Below are positions 43,037 through 53,189 of a DNA stretch of 64,000 nt, piece by piece (the stretch's first letter is position 1; each line of letters opens with the position of its first letter). A program made the translations under genes and the position numbers. A model generated the notes under the pieces. It was not told the DNA's origin. It saw only the letters and a list, made by a program, of their open reading frames with translations, and ran no database searches. Origin of the DNA: Harmothoe impar (Eukaryota > Annelida > Polychaeta > Phyllodocida > Polynoidae). The stretch covers positions 79,694,610 to 79,758,609 of the forward strand of contig OX381707.1 in NCBI GenBank assembly GCA_947462335.1. The letters run 5' to 3'.

Positions 43037-43233
43037 CGGGTTGTTGCGATGGCGGCCGTTTCATGGAGGCAAAGATTCTCTGCCTTGCCGAAATGGTGTT
43101 GGATTTATCCAAAGTCGTGCAATGTCTATTGGAGAAAAGTCGTCCGGGGTGTGGTGGTGCGAGTGACGGCGGCGTGAGACTTTGCGGCCTGTTGAGTTGC
43201 TGCAAATCGAAGAAGCAAGCTAAAAAAGCATAA
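42934..43233 (+). CDS. Small cysteine-rich ORF overlapping the protease
   Basis: 99 aa from an ATG inside the protease gene, or 56 aa from the ATG at 43063 just after the protease stop. The second half contains LCLAEMVLDLSKVVQCLLEK, then clustered cysteines (LCGLLSCCKSKKQAKKA) with a basic tail. AATAAA signals follow at 43266 and 43273. No family recognised. The later start avoids the overlap and gives a helix plus Cys/Lys tail that could be acylated; this is speculation. Confidence 0.45.
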   Translation: MSNKKPQEVRHAHEQNPKAERPGRESEAIDDAVVTGCCDGGRFMEAKILCLAEMVLDLSKVVQCLLEKSRPGCGGASDGGVRLCGLLSCCKSKKQAKKA

Positions 43234-43265
43234 ACTTGTGTGTTTTTTCTGATTGAAAATGAAAA

Positions 43266-43278
43266 AATAAAGAATAAA
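43266..43278 (+). terminator. Polyadenylation signals of the Polinton late unit
   Basis: AATAAA occurs at 43266-43271 and 43273-43278, about 30 nt after the last stop. It is the only clear pair of signals on the plus strand between the protease and the right inverted repeat. Confidence 0.65.
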
Positions 43279-43346
43279 ATGAAAAGAAAAGAAATTATCT
43301 TGTTGTGTTTTTATTTCTATATATAAGTTACATAACTTTTTTTTGT

Positions 43347-43738
43347 TTGTTTGTTTACAAACAGTCACGTGTCACGTGGTGTTGTTTACAAACAAGAAAG
43401 CCACGTGGTGTTGTTTACAAACAAACCCTAAGTAGGTCACGTTACCCTAGTTACCAGAATGCCGGCTTCTGATTGGCTGAGCCTAAGTAGGTCACGTGAC
43501 GTAAGTAGGTCACGTTACCATGGTTACCAGAATGCCGGCCTCTGATTGGCTGAGAGCTTCTAAGTAGGTCAGTAGGTCACCCAGAATGCTGGCTTCTGAT
43601 TGGCTGAGAGCCCTAAGTAGGTCACGTTACCATGGCAACGGGTCACGTGACCAAATGGAGGCCTCTGATTGGCTGCATGTCGATTGAGTAATAAACAGTA
43701 CTTAACTATAGTCCCGTTCCGATACATACTATACTACT
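43347..43738. repeat. Right terminal inverted repeat of the Polinton (392 bp)
   Basis: Reverse complement of the left repeat with five substitutions (about 98.7 percent identity), ending TACTACT at 43738. The inner edge is in an ACAAACAAAC-type run, so the exact length is fuzzy by a few bases. Confidence 0.95.
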
Positions 43739-43744
43739 CTCCTC
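43739..43744. repeat. Target-site duplication CTCCTC of the Polinton (right)
   Basis: Second copy of the duplicated hexamer, directly after the CT end of the element. Confidence 0.93.
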
Positions 43745-43969
43745 CTTCTCTATTTTTAGAGCAAGAAGACGATCTTTTTCATGAAGACTCCTTCGTTCAG
43801 CCTCAGCGAGAGCTGATTCAGACGTGGATACATCCATGTCTTCTTCTTCGAGGAGTTGCTCCTCGAAGCGAGTAACAGGGCTGGCGGCACCAGCACTGTC
43901 TTCGTGGGGCAGATCGGCCATGTTGTGTGGCCGTTCCCCTCCGCCCAACTCGAGCTGCCGTGAGGCCAT
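43739..43969 (-). pseudogene. ORF D of the LTR element, 5' part (cut by the Polinton)
   Basis: ATG at 43969 (MASRQLELGGGERPHN) opens a frame rich in acidic and leucine residues. It reaches the Polinton right end after 77 codons; the last two codons are the duplicated GAGGAG. The remainder lies beyond the Polinton at 33202-31985 in the same phase, so the interruption is clean. No known domain is recognised. A TATA-like box and two hairpins lie just upstream, between gag and this start. Confidence 0.7.
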
Positions 43970-43982
43970 GCTGGGTTGGGCG

Positions 43983-44043
43983 CTCTTATTTATACTAAAT
44001 AAGAGTCCTAACTAATACTACAGGTCTTTGTGGAGGACCTGTT
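43983..44043 (-). promoter_or_regulatory. TATA-like box and two hairpins between gag and ORF D
   Basis: CTCTTATTTA (43983-43992) and TAAATAAGAG (43996-44005) form a perfect 10-bp stem with a 3-nt loop. ACAGGTC and GACCTGT (44021-44043) form a second stem. Minus-strand TATAAATAAG falls inside the first, 14 nt before the ORF D ATG. This could be an internal promoter or an RNA structure governing ORF D expression. Function is inferred from position only. Confidence 0.4.
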
Positions 44044-44227
44044 CTCCTTTTGAAACGTATTCACCCACTTTTGACGCTTGAATTCGGTTCCTATTAGATC
44101 CTCCTCGTTGGCCAGCACACCGTGCCGGCGAAGATTCGAAATCTAATGAACCAAAAGGACCCCTTTGTGCAGAGGTCACGCGCATCCACGCGCGTCTCGG
44201 GCCCTCCGCGAGACTGCCCTAACTAGG

Positions 44228-46550
44228 TCACTCATTGACCCAGTTCTTTTCCCGCGCCCGCAGGGCACCGGTGCTCTTATTATAAACAGGTGCTTCGGGT
44301 AGTAGCCGAACCTTTCGCAACCAACAGCTCTGCTGGAGTATTAGTGAGGTTAGTGAGGAATCGCTTTTCCAAGCTTTTCTGGTTAGTTCCTGATGATCAG
44401 GGTCACTCAGTCCGCTAATAAACCGGAGAAAGAGAGTCTCGATATAGTAATCGGCGTCTCTAGCCCATTCGGGTCTTGCCTGATGCAGAATTCGTTGAAG
44501 CTCTAGACCATATATCTTTGGGGACTCTTTTGGTTTCTGGGTTCGTCCCTTGAAGACCAACCAGTGATCCACGGTCACCAGGTTCCCAAAGATATATACA
44601 GCAGTACTTTCGAGCTGATCATATGTACCAGAAGGGCCATATGTACTTCTCCATTGGGAGACTGCTGATTTACCTGGCCCATCATTTAGCCAGATTACGA
44701 AGGCTCCTAATGAGTCTTCTTAAGACCACCCATTGTATTTGCAGTCATCCACAAATATTTGGTATTCATCTTTCCAGGGTCCTTTCCCTTTGTAGGGTTT
44801 GGTGATCCTGGCGGTGCGTCGGGCACCCCTGGTGGCCCCCTCTATCAGCTGATCTGATAGATTCCGGCTCCAGTCCATTTCAGTGGCATCTTGTCCCCGG
44901 CTATAGCTATCTAAGCCAAGGTTCTTGATACAAGGATCAGTATCATAAACCTGTCTCAGTCCGGGAGCCATTGAGGTTCTTCGGGTCAATGGTCGGACTG
45001 GAGAGACTGGTTCGCACCTGGGAAACCGGGTGGGTCGAGGGCGAGAAGTGGTACCCAGATAAGGGGGAACACTCCCGGTGGTTGTCTGGTCATGGGTTTG
45101 GGGTCTAGGCCGACTTCCCTGACCAGTTGTGGGTCTATCAGGACTATCAGTACGGGGGTACTGTCGGTTCTGATCCCTAGACCATCCAGCAGAAGGTCCT
45201 TCCCCGGCTCTCTTGCCTCGGGTTGCATGCCCCCGGGTTTGATTTCCCGGAGTTCTCCCTTCTCTGGTCTCTGCCTCCTGGTTATTATGGAAAATCAGGT
45301 CACCCCAATTATCATAACCATACCACCCCCCCTGTTGATCCTCATGGGTGGTGGTGTTCTTGCTCGTACCCGAAGGGGGTGGAACAGCTCCATACTGAGA
45401 TGGACTATCCCCAGCGAAGGGGTTCAAGGTGTCATAACTATCGACTCCCGACGCACTTCCCGCGGAATATGCCGTCGGATCGATGGTTACCGAAGGTCCC
45501 GTTGGAGCAGGGGGAGCAGATGTATAGTAGACATCTTTCTCTACCTGTCCTCCGGAAGGGTATCGGGCGGTGGGTTTTAGAACTCCTTGGAGTGGAGGGT
45601 TCTCCACTCCTTCCCCAGGGGTGAGGGTCACCTCTGGGTCAGGTACCTTCTGGTTACCTAGGTAGAGTTCCAACTCTACTCGTCTAGCTTCCAGTATAGA
45701 TACCGCCTACATCCCCTCGAGCTTCTTCTGATCTAATTCTTCGTTTGCTTTTATGATAGTGGTTCTTACTGCCTCATTGTCTTCCACCTGCTGGTTGCGA
45801 GCGTCCTTGGCGGGGTGCCATTCCCTAGAGTATCTTTCTAGGTCCGCCTGATACTGTTGTTGGCAGGCATAAGACTTCCGGTTAGCTTGACCTAACTCGG
45901 ATAATCTTTTTTTTTTCAGCTTTCAGGGTTTCCTGATTTTTCTCCATCTGGCCTTGGACCAGTTGGTTGTCACGGGTCAACTGCTCCGTTCTCCACTCCA
46001 TATCCTGATGGACCTGTCTATTCTCTAGGATGTACCTATTCCTTTCAGAGATCAACGAAACCAATTCGTCGTGCAGAGCATCGTACTGCTTGTTCATTTC
46101 TTCCTTTTTCCGGTAATTGTTGTCCCGATCCAAGGTGTCGTCCTGATTAAGATCAGGTTGGGTCCCGACAATGGGACCTCCTTCGGGTACAACCCGAAGG
46201 GGTTGTGGCGGTATTTCTATTACCGTCCGGTCCAGAAATGAGCCTTTCTGATTCGCTCTTTTCTTTCCTCCGGGAAAGAAAACGGAGTCAGTCGTGTTGA
46301 ACAAAGAATGCCCAGTGTTCAACATGATTTGGCCCTGAGTGGCAATGAAGTTCGGTGTGAACCCCCTTGCTTCCTCCGGATCCATCTGGTCCACTCGGGT
46401 GGACTCCAGTTCTCCTTCTTCCAAAGTCGCTCCTGGATTTAAAGCTCCTTCGGTTTCACGCATGAAACCCTCGAAGCTGGGCGGAACAACTGGGTTGTTC
46501 CGCTCCGGGACGTTACCGTCCCCATACTCTCCTACTCCGGCCAGGTTCAC
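44228..46550 (-). pseudogene. gag of the LTR element, broken by one frameshift and two stops
   Basis: Three open pieces cover one coding region: 46550-45882, about 45705-44720 and 44717-44228. The phase changes at an A-run (plus-strand T-run about 45907-45916). An in-frame TAG lies near 45710 and a TAA at 44722-44720; the last two pieces share one frame. The first ATG is at 46463, although the frame is open from about 46577. The N-terminal part ends in a long charged coiled coil, the middle is Gly/Pro/Ser/Tyr-rich, and the C-terminal part (ETLFLRFISGLSDPDHQELT, with WLRKV after) resembles a retroelement capsid helical domain. No CCHC knuckle is seen. Total length would be about 770 aa. The call rests on position and capsid-like pattern. 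Confidence 0.65.
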
Positions 46551-46570
46551 CTGACTGCTACTCGAAACTG

Positions 46571-46588
46571 ATCCTGGTCACGGCACCA
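46571..46588 (-). promoter_or_regulatory. Primer-binding site, tRNA-His-like
   Basis: One base inside the 5' LTR the minus strand reads TGGTGCCGTGACCAGGAT. It begins with TGG, as expected for pairing to a tRNA CCA end. From memory it matches the animal tRNA-His primer site at about 16 of 18 positions. It would prime minus-strand DNA synthesis if an RT were supplied in trans. Confidence 0.75.
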
Positions 46589-46589
46589 G

Positions 46590-47005
46590 TGTAGTAGTTC
46601 GGAATCTCAGAAAAGAGAACAAGAACGTCAGTTTCCAAGTGCGAAGTAGAAAGCGTGTTTTATTCAACGTATCCCTATTACAATTGAATCTAGTCTTAAC
46701 CCAGAGGGGAAGACGAAGCAGTCCTGGTGCAATCTAGTGATTGGGGTAGGGTAATGCTGGTAGTCAGCCGGGCCTGCACTGACTGGCGACTATACGAGGA
46801 GGGGAGGTTTATATACCCCCTTTGGATGTGAAATGGACATGGTCACGTGTCGGTTGGCTCCCGCCTGAAACGTGGTGCGCAGTACCCGAGAGAGGACAGT
46901 CGCCCCCTCTGGGATACCGCCCACACTAACGCCAGGCGGGAAAAACCCGAACTTAACCCTCCTCGGTCTCCTGGATATAAATGATTACCGTAGTAAACCC
47001 CTACA
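46590..47005 (-). repeat. 5' LTR of the LTR element (minus orientation)
   Basis: 416 bp, the pair of 28690-29105. On the minus strand it runs TGTAGGGG...ACTACTACA. It holds a TATATAA box (plus-strand TTATATA near 46809-46815) and, further downstream, an AATAAA polyadenylation signal (plus TTTATT near 46659-46664). This is the usual U3-R order. Differences from its partner lie at about 46761, 46763, 46943 and 46968. Confidence 0.92.
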
Positions 47006-47009
47006 CTAT
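47006..47009. repeat. Target-site duplication CTAT of the LTR element (right)
   Basis: Second copy of CTAT, directly after the right LTR. Unit sequence continues with AATATATTCTCACATACTAC, matching copy A near 1833. Confidence 0.85.
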
Positions 47010-50000
47010 AATATATTCTCACATACTACCTGCATCTCTGATATAACCCACTCCCACAGCTAAAATCACATAACCTTTTTCTGCATCAAAATATGTCTAC
47101 TTTTGCACTGTTGTATACAAATAATAGTTCTTGTTTAACAAGCACCTGATAACGGGATGTTTAATATCATATTTTTTTGGGGTTTGGTTTATTTACAACT
47201 CACTCTTAGAATGCTGCAATTTATGGTAAATGAAAAGAAAAATTAAATAGTGAAGAGCATTTGTGAGAAGTAGCTAAATTGACGAAACTCCATGAAATAG
47301 TGTGGCACAGGACTGAAAAAGGAATGTAAGGAATGCATTGAAATCTATTCTACTTTGTTGCCTCTCAAAAACGTCCACCTCTGTGGCATTGAGCAGTTAT
47401 TCATCAAGTGGCCCCTCAGTAAGATGTACATGTTGTTTCAGTTGTGTTTCTTTTCAACATAGCCTGGATGCACCAAGCATTCAGGGCTATCAGGGACTGC
47501 AGTATATTGCTACTAGCCTTAGAGATAGTGTTACTGTCACCTTCCCAGGACTTTGCAGTTATTCATTGGGAGGCTCTGGTATTTTTAGTTTGTTTAGATA
47601 CAACCAAGGTGCTACTCTCAGCATACTCACAAACCAGTTCATTTTTCTTTACAAGGATACTGCACTATAATTCAGAATTTGAGGTCATTAGTGTTGTAGG
47701 AATATGTAGAAGACTGTAATGAGGTTGGCAAGAAAGAAACACAAAGAGAAGAAGTAGGATAGGAGAGGCAAAGAAGCACTAGTGGAGAAATGTAGGCTGT
47801 AGCATGGCTGTAAACTGGGACATGTTGTCGTGGGTTCGGCTCCCTTCTTCTGCTATGCTGCAGATGTGCAGAATTGAGTGATAAGAGGAAGGCAAGGAGT
47901 AAAACGGGTTTGTAGAAGGTCTTAGAAGGGGAGGAAACTCATGTGTTGATGTTGTGAAACTTGAGTTGAAATACGGGGAGGAGAAACACAGGCACAGCAC
48001 AACAGAGGATAAGACACGGTACTAGACATTACCATGTACTTGAGAGGATAAATGGGCAGGGAGTCTTCAAGCTGAGTCTACTCCTAGTGTATGTATGTTG
48101 GCATTTAAGCAAAGATTGCACTACTTGAAGTGACACTCTAAGTATATTTATATACAATGAACATTGACATGAATATCTCTGAATATCTGATACTGTATTT
48201 ACCTACTTGTCGTGCAGATAATTCAGTGTGTGGCGATCCCATATCTAGCCGTATTGAAGTTATGGTATAGCATAGTATCCAAGTAATGTGCTCTGTATTC
48301 CAAATTAACACCCTCTGGTGCCAGTACTAACATCTAGAAACCAAATGATGGTCTTCATAATCGGCAAGCAACCCCACCAAGTCCACAACTTGTGATGAAG
48401 AGACTGTGTTGCTTTAAAGTCGGAAGAAGTCATAACAAAGTTTGTGAAGTGTGACAAAGCCCTGAAAATCAGGCGGTGAATCATGTCATGCCTTCATACA
48501 GGTTCAATATTCACACAAAATGTGCTGGGTACATTTACTGTTGTTTATTGCATTCAATAGCAGCTTAAACAGTTTCCCTGCAGACAGGATTGGCCACATT
48601 ACGAGGTGCTAGCGCTAATATGCCCCACCTAGCTATGAACAATCATCATAAAGAAGTAGGGTCCCAGGCATAAAGCTCTGATATGGGGAAGTAAAGTGCC
48701 AGCAATTTCCCTTTGGTTTTGGAAATGAGGAAGTGGGGAGTTGCCAAAATAGTCAGGAGTCATGTTTGTTTATGCTAAGGTAATTGAAAGGTGTGACAAT
48801 CATCACTAGTTCAGCGACATAACGTTCACTGAAGAATAAAATACTCTTTAGGCCCTAGGAACACAACTGGGATATGGTAAATCTGCAAGGTGCAAACCAT
48901 GGTTAAAAGATAAAAGAATAGACAGACCATATCTCATGACAAACAAAATCAAGGTAAATAACTCATAGACTCTATGCTTTTTCAACCTGTAGTCTGTATA
49001 ACTGACCACTTTGGCATGTGTCTAAAGTAAATAAACAAAACCTGCTCTCATTAAGTCATCAGCAGCACCACAGATTACCAGCAGAACAACAACAAAAACA
49101 ACATCTTGACTATGAATATTGTTATGAATGGAAATATCAAATATGCCATGAGTAATGTAAGCTGTAGAAGATAAATTTAGAACTGAGTCAGTTTTTTTCT
49201 TTGGGGTGCTGTATGTCTGATTAAAAAGGCTATTTACATTTAGTAACCTTTGCTGCTGCCCTGGTAAAAAGCTTTGGTCACAAATAGCACACCCAGTCTC
49301 AAAATCTATAGGAAGCAATGCATTGCATTATGGCACGCTTTGGGGCTTTGTTAAAAAACAGAGAATTTTCAGGATGTGTCTAATTAGATTCTGACAGATC
49401 CCAGTGGAGGGAGTTCACTTTTAACTCTTTCAGGATGGCATGACCTCTTGATGCATTAAATCCTCAGTTATCATAATGCTGGAATGCAGCACTGGCCAGG
49501 TACTTGCCAGTGTTGCACCCAAGCCTAATACTCAACCTATTGGGTTGAGATTCTCCTGAAGAGTGGACACAATGTACCCAGAAAGCATGGGGGGTTACTT
49601 ACAGGGCTGCATTGGTGAATCATAATGACAAATGTAATATTTTAGCAACATCCAGTTCTTGTAGGGCTAACACAAGTGAGCTTATTCCAGGTCAACTGTA
49701 GAAATCCTGTATGTATAAAGGATACATAACAAGTAATTGGACTATTCCAGCAGCCACCCAATGAATATGTAAATCACTGGGCTTAGACCTTGTTCAGTGT
49801 TGTGTTTAGGCCGGGAAAGAGACTTACAAAGGACATTTCATGGACAGCAGGGATAGGTGTGCAGCTCAGAGTCAGGTAGGGAAGTGGTTAACGTATCAGA
49901 GTACAGTTTCAGGTTGGATGGCCAGATACTGGGACAGACTGTAGCGGGTTCATTCATCCCTCTCCCCTCCTTTCATGCTGCAGATATCAGGGTGTGTCCC

Positions 50001-52551
50001 TGTGACACCCGTGTGGAAGAAGGGACGCTACAGGAGGGAACCTGACATAACAGGCGTCATGAGTCAGCTTCACACACCAGGGTCTCTGTGTGGGGAGAGC
50101 AGTGCTGGGCTGCCCTGTGGTAGTGAGTGAGTGATATATGAATATATCTGTCAAGTAGTTATTACTGTTCCCAGAAATTTTCCCAAAACAGAATGGCAGA
50201 TTTAGAGTAATCACAATCTACTGCATTATATATCAGGAACTAGAATTGGTTAGAAAAAGTATCTTCAATGGGCTACGATGAGCTATATTGCTTAACATGG
50301 ATAGCTTAATCGATGGAAAGAGAGAAACAATTTATAGTAAAAGGATGGAAGGTTGCATGTAAAGTCAACCCAACGTAGGAGACACATGAGGAACCCATGA
50401 TATGAAGTCAGGACATAAAGGGGACATGAACAGGCTGCTGATTGGCTGCCTAGAGAGATGCTTAGTACCCTGGGCAGTATAAATCATCCAGAAATATGTC
50501 TTCCAGTTTCATTTTACTCCGATGCTACAGCTGATTGCCCAATTCAGGCAGAGACAGATATTACCAGGATCTTCTGCATCTCCATAAACCCTGATCATAA
50601 AGCTGCCTGTCCTTGCGAACATAGTGTGCGGTCACTGGAACAAGCTCATAAAGGGGGCACACTTGCAATCCGGCTGCACAAAGCAAAAACCAGATTACTT
50701 CATCATTTAGTGTCAGGACATGGGCTTCGTATGAGATGATTGATGATTCAGTTTTTTACTTCATGGTGACAGCATAAAATTGGGGCCATAGAACAAAGGT
50801 TAGATTTATATTGCAAGCTATAGAGGGATTTTTAAACCAAGGAAAGCAATTACTTTGACAGCACTCTCATGGAACCTGATACCATATGGCATTGAAGGAT
50901 GTCCTTTTTTCGGATACACAGACAGAAGCCATCTCATTAGAGATAGAGACTTTTTACTGTTCCTGTCCTTCATTTGCCATTTGCATGAGAACCTACATTC
51001 GGCACTGCACAGCTTATTCACATCCTACACAAGGCAAAAACTTGCCTTGCCTCATTTATGTCTTGTGAAGCTGTCAGCAAGCAAATATGAAGTTGTACAG
51101 TCATCATAAACCTGGCATCTGCTCTACTGTACAATGGGTTAATCTGAAGGTCAGCACCATACAAGTAATAGGATATGTCTCAATTGCCAAGTCTGGGTTG
51201 ATTAAAACTGGAGATGATGTCTGATGAGTTGGTCCTTGAATGGGATGATGGCACGTCTAATCAGAGTCTAATGAAGAAGGTAACTCTTAACCTATACCCG
51301 ATAACATCACCAAAGGGCTTATAAAGTACCTCCTTTATGCTGAGTCTGCCCCTTTTGGGGATGAGCACTAGGGGCATGTGGGTGGTTGGAGCCCCTAGAT
51401 GAAGAGATACCGAAAGATATGATAGCAAGTATGGAGGTCCCAGATAGACACCTCCTATGTTACATGCAATTACTGCTACAATGATGAACTAAAGGACACT
51501 GCTGCTGAATCAGCTGCTTAAAGGCCAATACCCCTGTATGATTTGCCTTATATGACAAACATAATGGAAATAAAATAAAGCATGATGTCTTTTTAGGGTT
51601 AAGCTACCTTATCATCGATTTATGCTGGTCATTACTGGTGTGATACTAGAGTCATTGAGTCATTCACAAAGCATAGCATAGCACTGTAGATTGCAGAGAC
51701 CATTATAGTGGGATACATTTGTTTCATTGATGTCTTTTTTTGAGCTGGATCGTACCACACAGGCTAAGGAATCATTTGCTTTAAATATGAGATGGTTGTA
51801 TTGAAATATAATAATCAGGCAGTCTGCAATGTCAGTTTGAGGTTTGCCTAAATTCCATGCCTGTTGGCTTACCACAAACCTGAATGTTTGACAGCACCAT
51901 TACCAAACCCATTGATAAGAAACGCTAGGTTTTAGTTCCATTTGCATGGTCAAAGCCACGTAAAGATTCCAGCTGTCAATTGGGGAAAAAGCCTGAGGTT
52001 AAAATTTAAGTGATCATGCCACTTTTTTATGTCATTAGGTTCTGACAGACGCCATAGCCATGAGGTGGGGAGCTCTGAGTGAGGTAGCTGCTGACAATTA
52101 CAATGTAATAAAAGGTTACATCCTCTTCTAAGGCATGCATTTTTATTAGTTCAATGACAATATGTAATCTTATTCATCTAGTGTCATATTAATTATGGTC
52201 ACCAGTCACAGTGTTAAGTTAAGTTTTATTATTGGGCTTTCTTACAACTGTACCTCCATATTTGTGTTACGTGGATACTAAAGCAGGAAATCCTGCTGAA
52301 TCTCATCAAGTCTGATTTACCTAAAGGCCAAGCTGTACTTGGTGCCTAATCACTTGATTGACATTTTCTGAAGGATTGGTGTAAAGAAGGCACGAGGCGA
52401 GGCATTGTCGGTTTTGGGTGCAACTTTGGCTGAGTCAGGATGACCAAGTTCACTGTATTGCATAAGGCTGATTGACACTGTGCTACCTTTTCTATTCACA
52501 GGTCTCTTTCTAGAACATTTTTACATTTATGCGAACAAGTATTTGACTTAA

Positions 52552-52753
52552 CCCTTTGTGGGGGAGCATCAACTATAGTTGATGCCATGGTAGGGCAAGC
52601 ATCGACTATAGTCGATGCCATGGAAGGACGAGCATCAAACTATAGTCATCATAACTCTATAGGATTCAACAAAGCCTTGTCCTTAGAGCAAATTCCTGCT
52701 AAGGATCTCGCCTCCACAGCTAGCTTTACCGAATTCTGGTTGTCCCTAAAGGG
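52552..52753. mobile_element. 202-bp piggyBac-like MITE with TTAA duplication
   Basis: CCCTTTG...CTAAAGGG is flanked by TTAA on both sides (52548-52551; 52754-52757). Copy C at about 22075 has a single TTAA at the matching place (GTTTTAAATGCAAAAGC), the empty site. Inside are two perfect 20-bp palindromes, GCATCAACTATAGTTGATGC (52566-52585) and GCATCGACTATAGTCGATGC (52599-52618), plus a decayed third. No coding capacity. Confidence 0.85.
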
Positions 52754-52902
52754 TTAAATGCAAAATCTAGCTTTTTTATTCACAGGTCTCTTTCTAGAAC
52801 ATTATCATTGATGCGAACAAGTATTTATTTCAAATGCAAAAGCTAGAAAAACTATTTGTAAAAACCATGAATTTCTTGAAAATCTAGTTTTTGCTTCCAT
52901 GC

Positions 52903-52995
52903 ACAGCCAAAAATAATTTCTCATTTCACGAAAACAAGATAATTAATCTCGACTGGGGGCCAGTTTCATGAAATGACAATATTATCTTTGGCTGT
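52903..52995. repeat. Inverted repeat (foldback), copy D version
   Basis: Counterpart of 22145-22253, with ACAGCCAAAAAT at the left and its mirror ending GGCTGT at the right. The arms are more decayed than in copy C. Confidence 0.55.
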
Positions 52996-53189
52996 CATCT
53001 TCTGGGGATGTAAACGTTGTCAAGAGAAATATATCATAAATATATGAAACAAAAATATAGGTTATTTTCCAATCAATCCCTCAAGGGCCTGTCTTGTCCT
53101 TGATTCTTGCATTCACCATATGCTGTTGATGCATCTCAAACAGCCAGGAGTACCAAACTTTAAATTCAAGCGCAATCGTTATTAGAGCC

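Larger units (their letters stand above)
33209..43738 (+). mobile_element. Polinton/Maverick (adintovirus-like) element lacking DNA polymerase B
   Basis: The element is 10,530 bp with AG...CT ends, 392-bp inverted repeats and a 6-bp duplication CTCCTC (33203-33208; 43739-43744). These are the hallmarks of Polinton integration by a retroviral-type integrase. It encodes the packaging ATPase, integrase, penton-like and hexon-like capsid proteins, adenain-like protease and core-like proteins, all open. Polintons are usually 15-20 kb and encode a protein-primed PolB of over 1,000 aa; none is present here and no gap could hold one. GC content is visibly higher than the host unit. It is inserted in ORF D of the LTR element. 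The replication strategy is therefore unknown. Confidence 0.95.
28690..47005 (-). mobile_element. LTR retrotransposon (18.3 kb with nested Polinton; 7.78 kb without)
   Basis: Two 416-bp LTRs (TG...CA in minus orientation) bracket the element. CTAT flanks both sides (28686-28689 and 47006-47009). A tRNA-His-like primer site lies next to the 5' LTR and a G-rich polypurine tract next to the 3' LTR. Minus-strand genes are a broken gag, then two long frames here called ORF D (split by the Polinton) and ORF E. No protease, RT, RNase H or integrase is recognisable, so the copy is non-autonomous. LTR divergence is 4 differences in 416, so the insertion is young. TG...CA ends and a 4-bp duplication fit a Ty3-like or retrovirus-like element. 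Confidence 0.92.

Noticed and set aside
33209..47005. The LTR element and Polinton as one hybrid mobile unit
   Set aside because: The Polinton has its own hexamer duplication inside an LTR-element gene, so simple nesting explains the structure. No evidence of joint movement is visible in this window.
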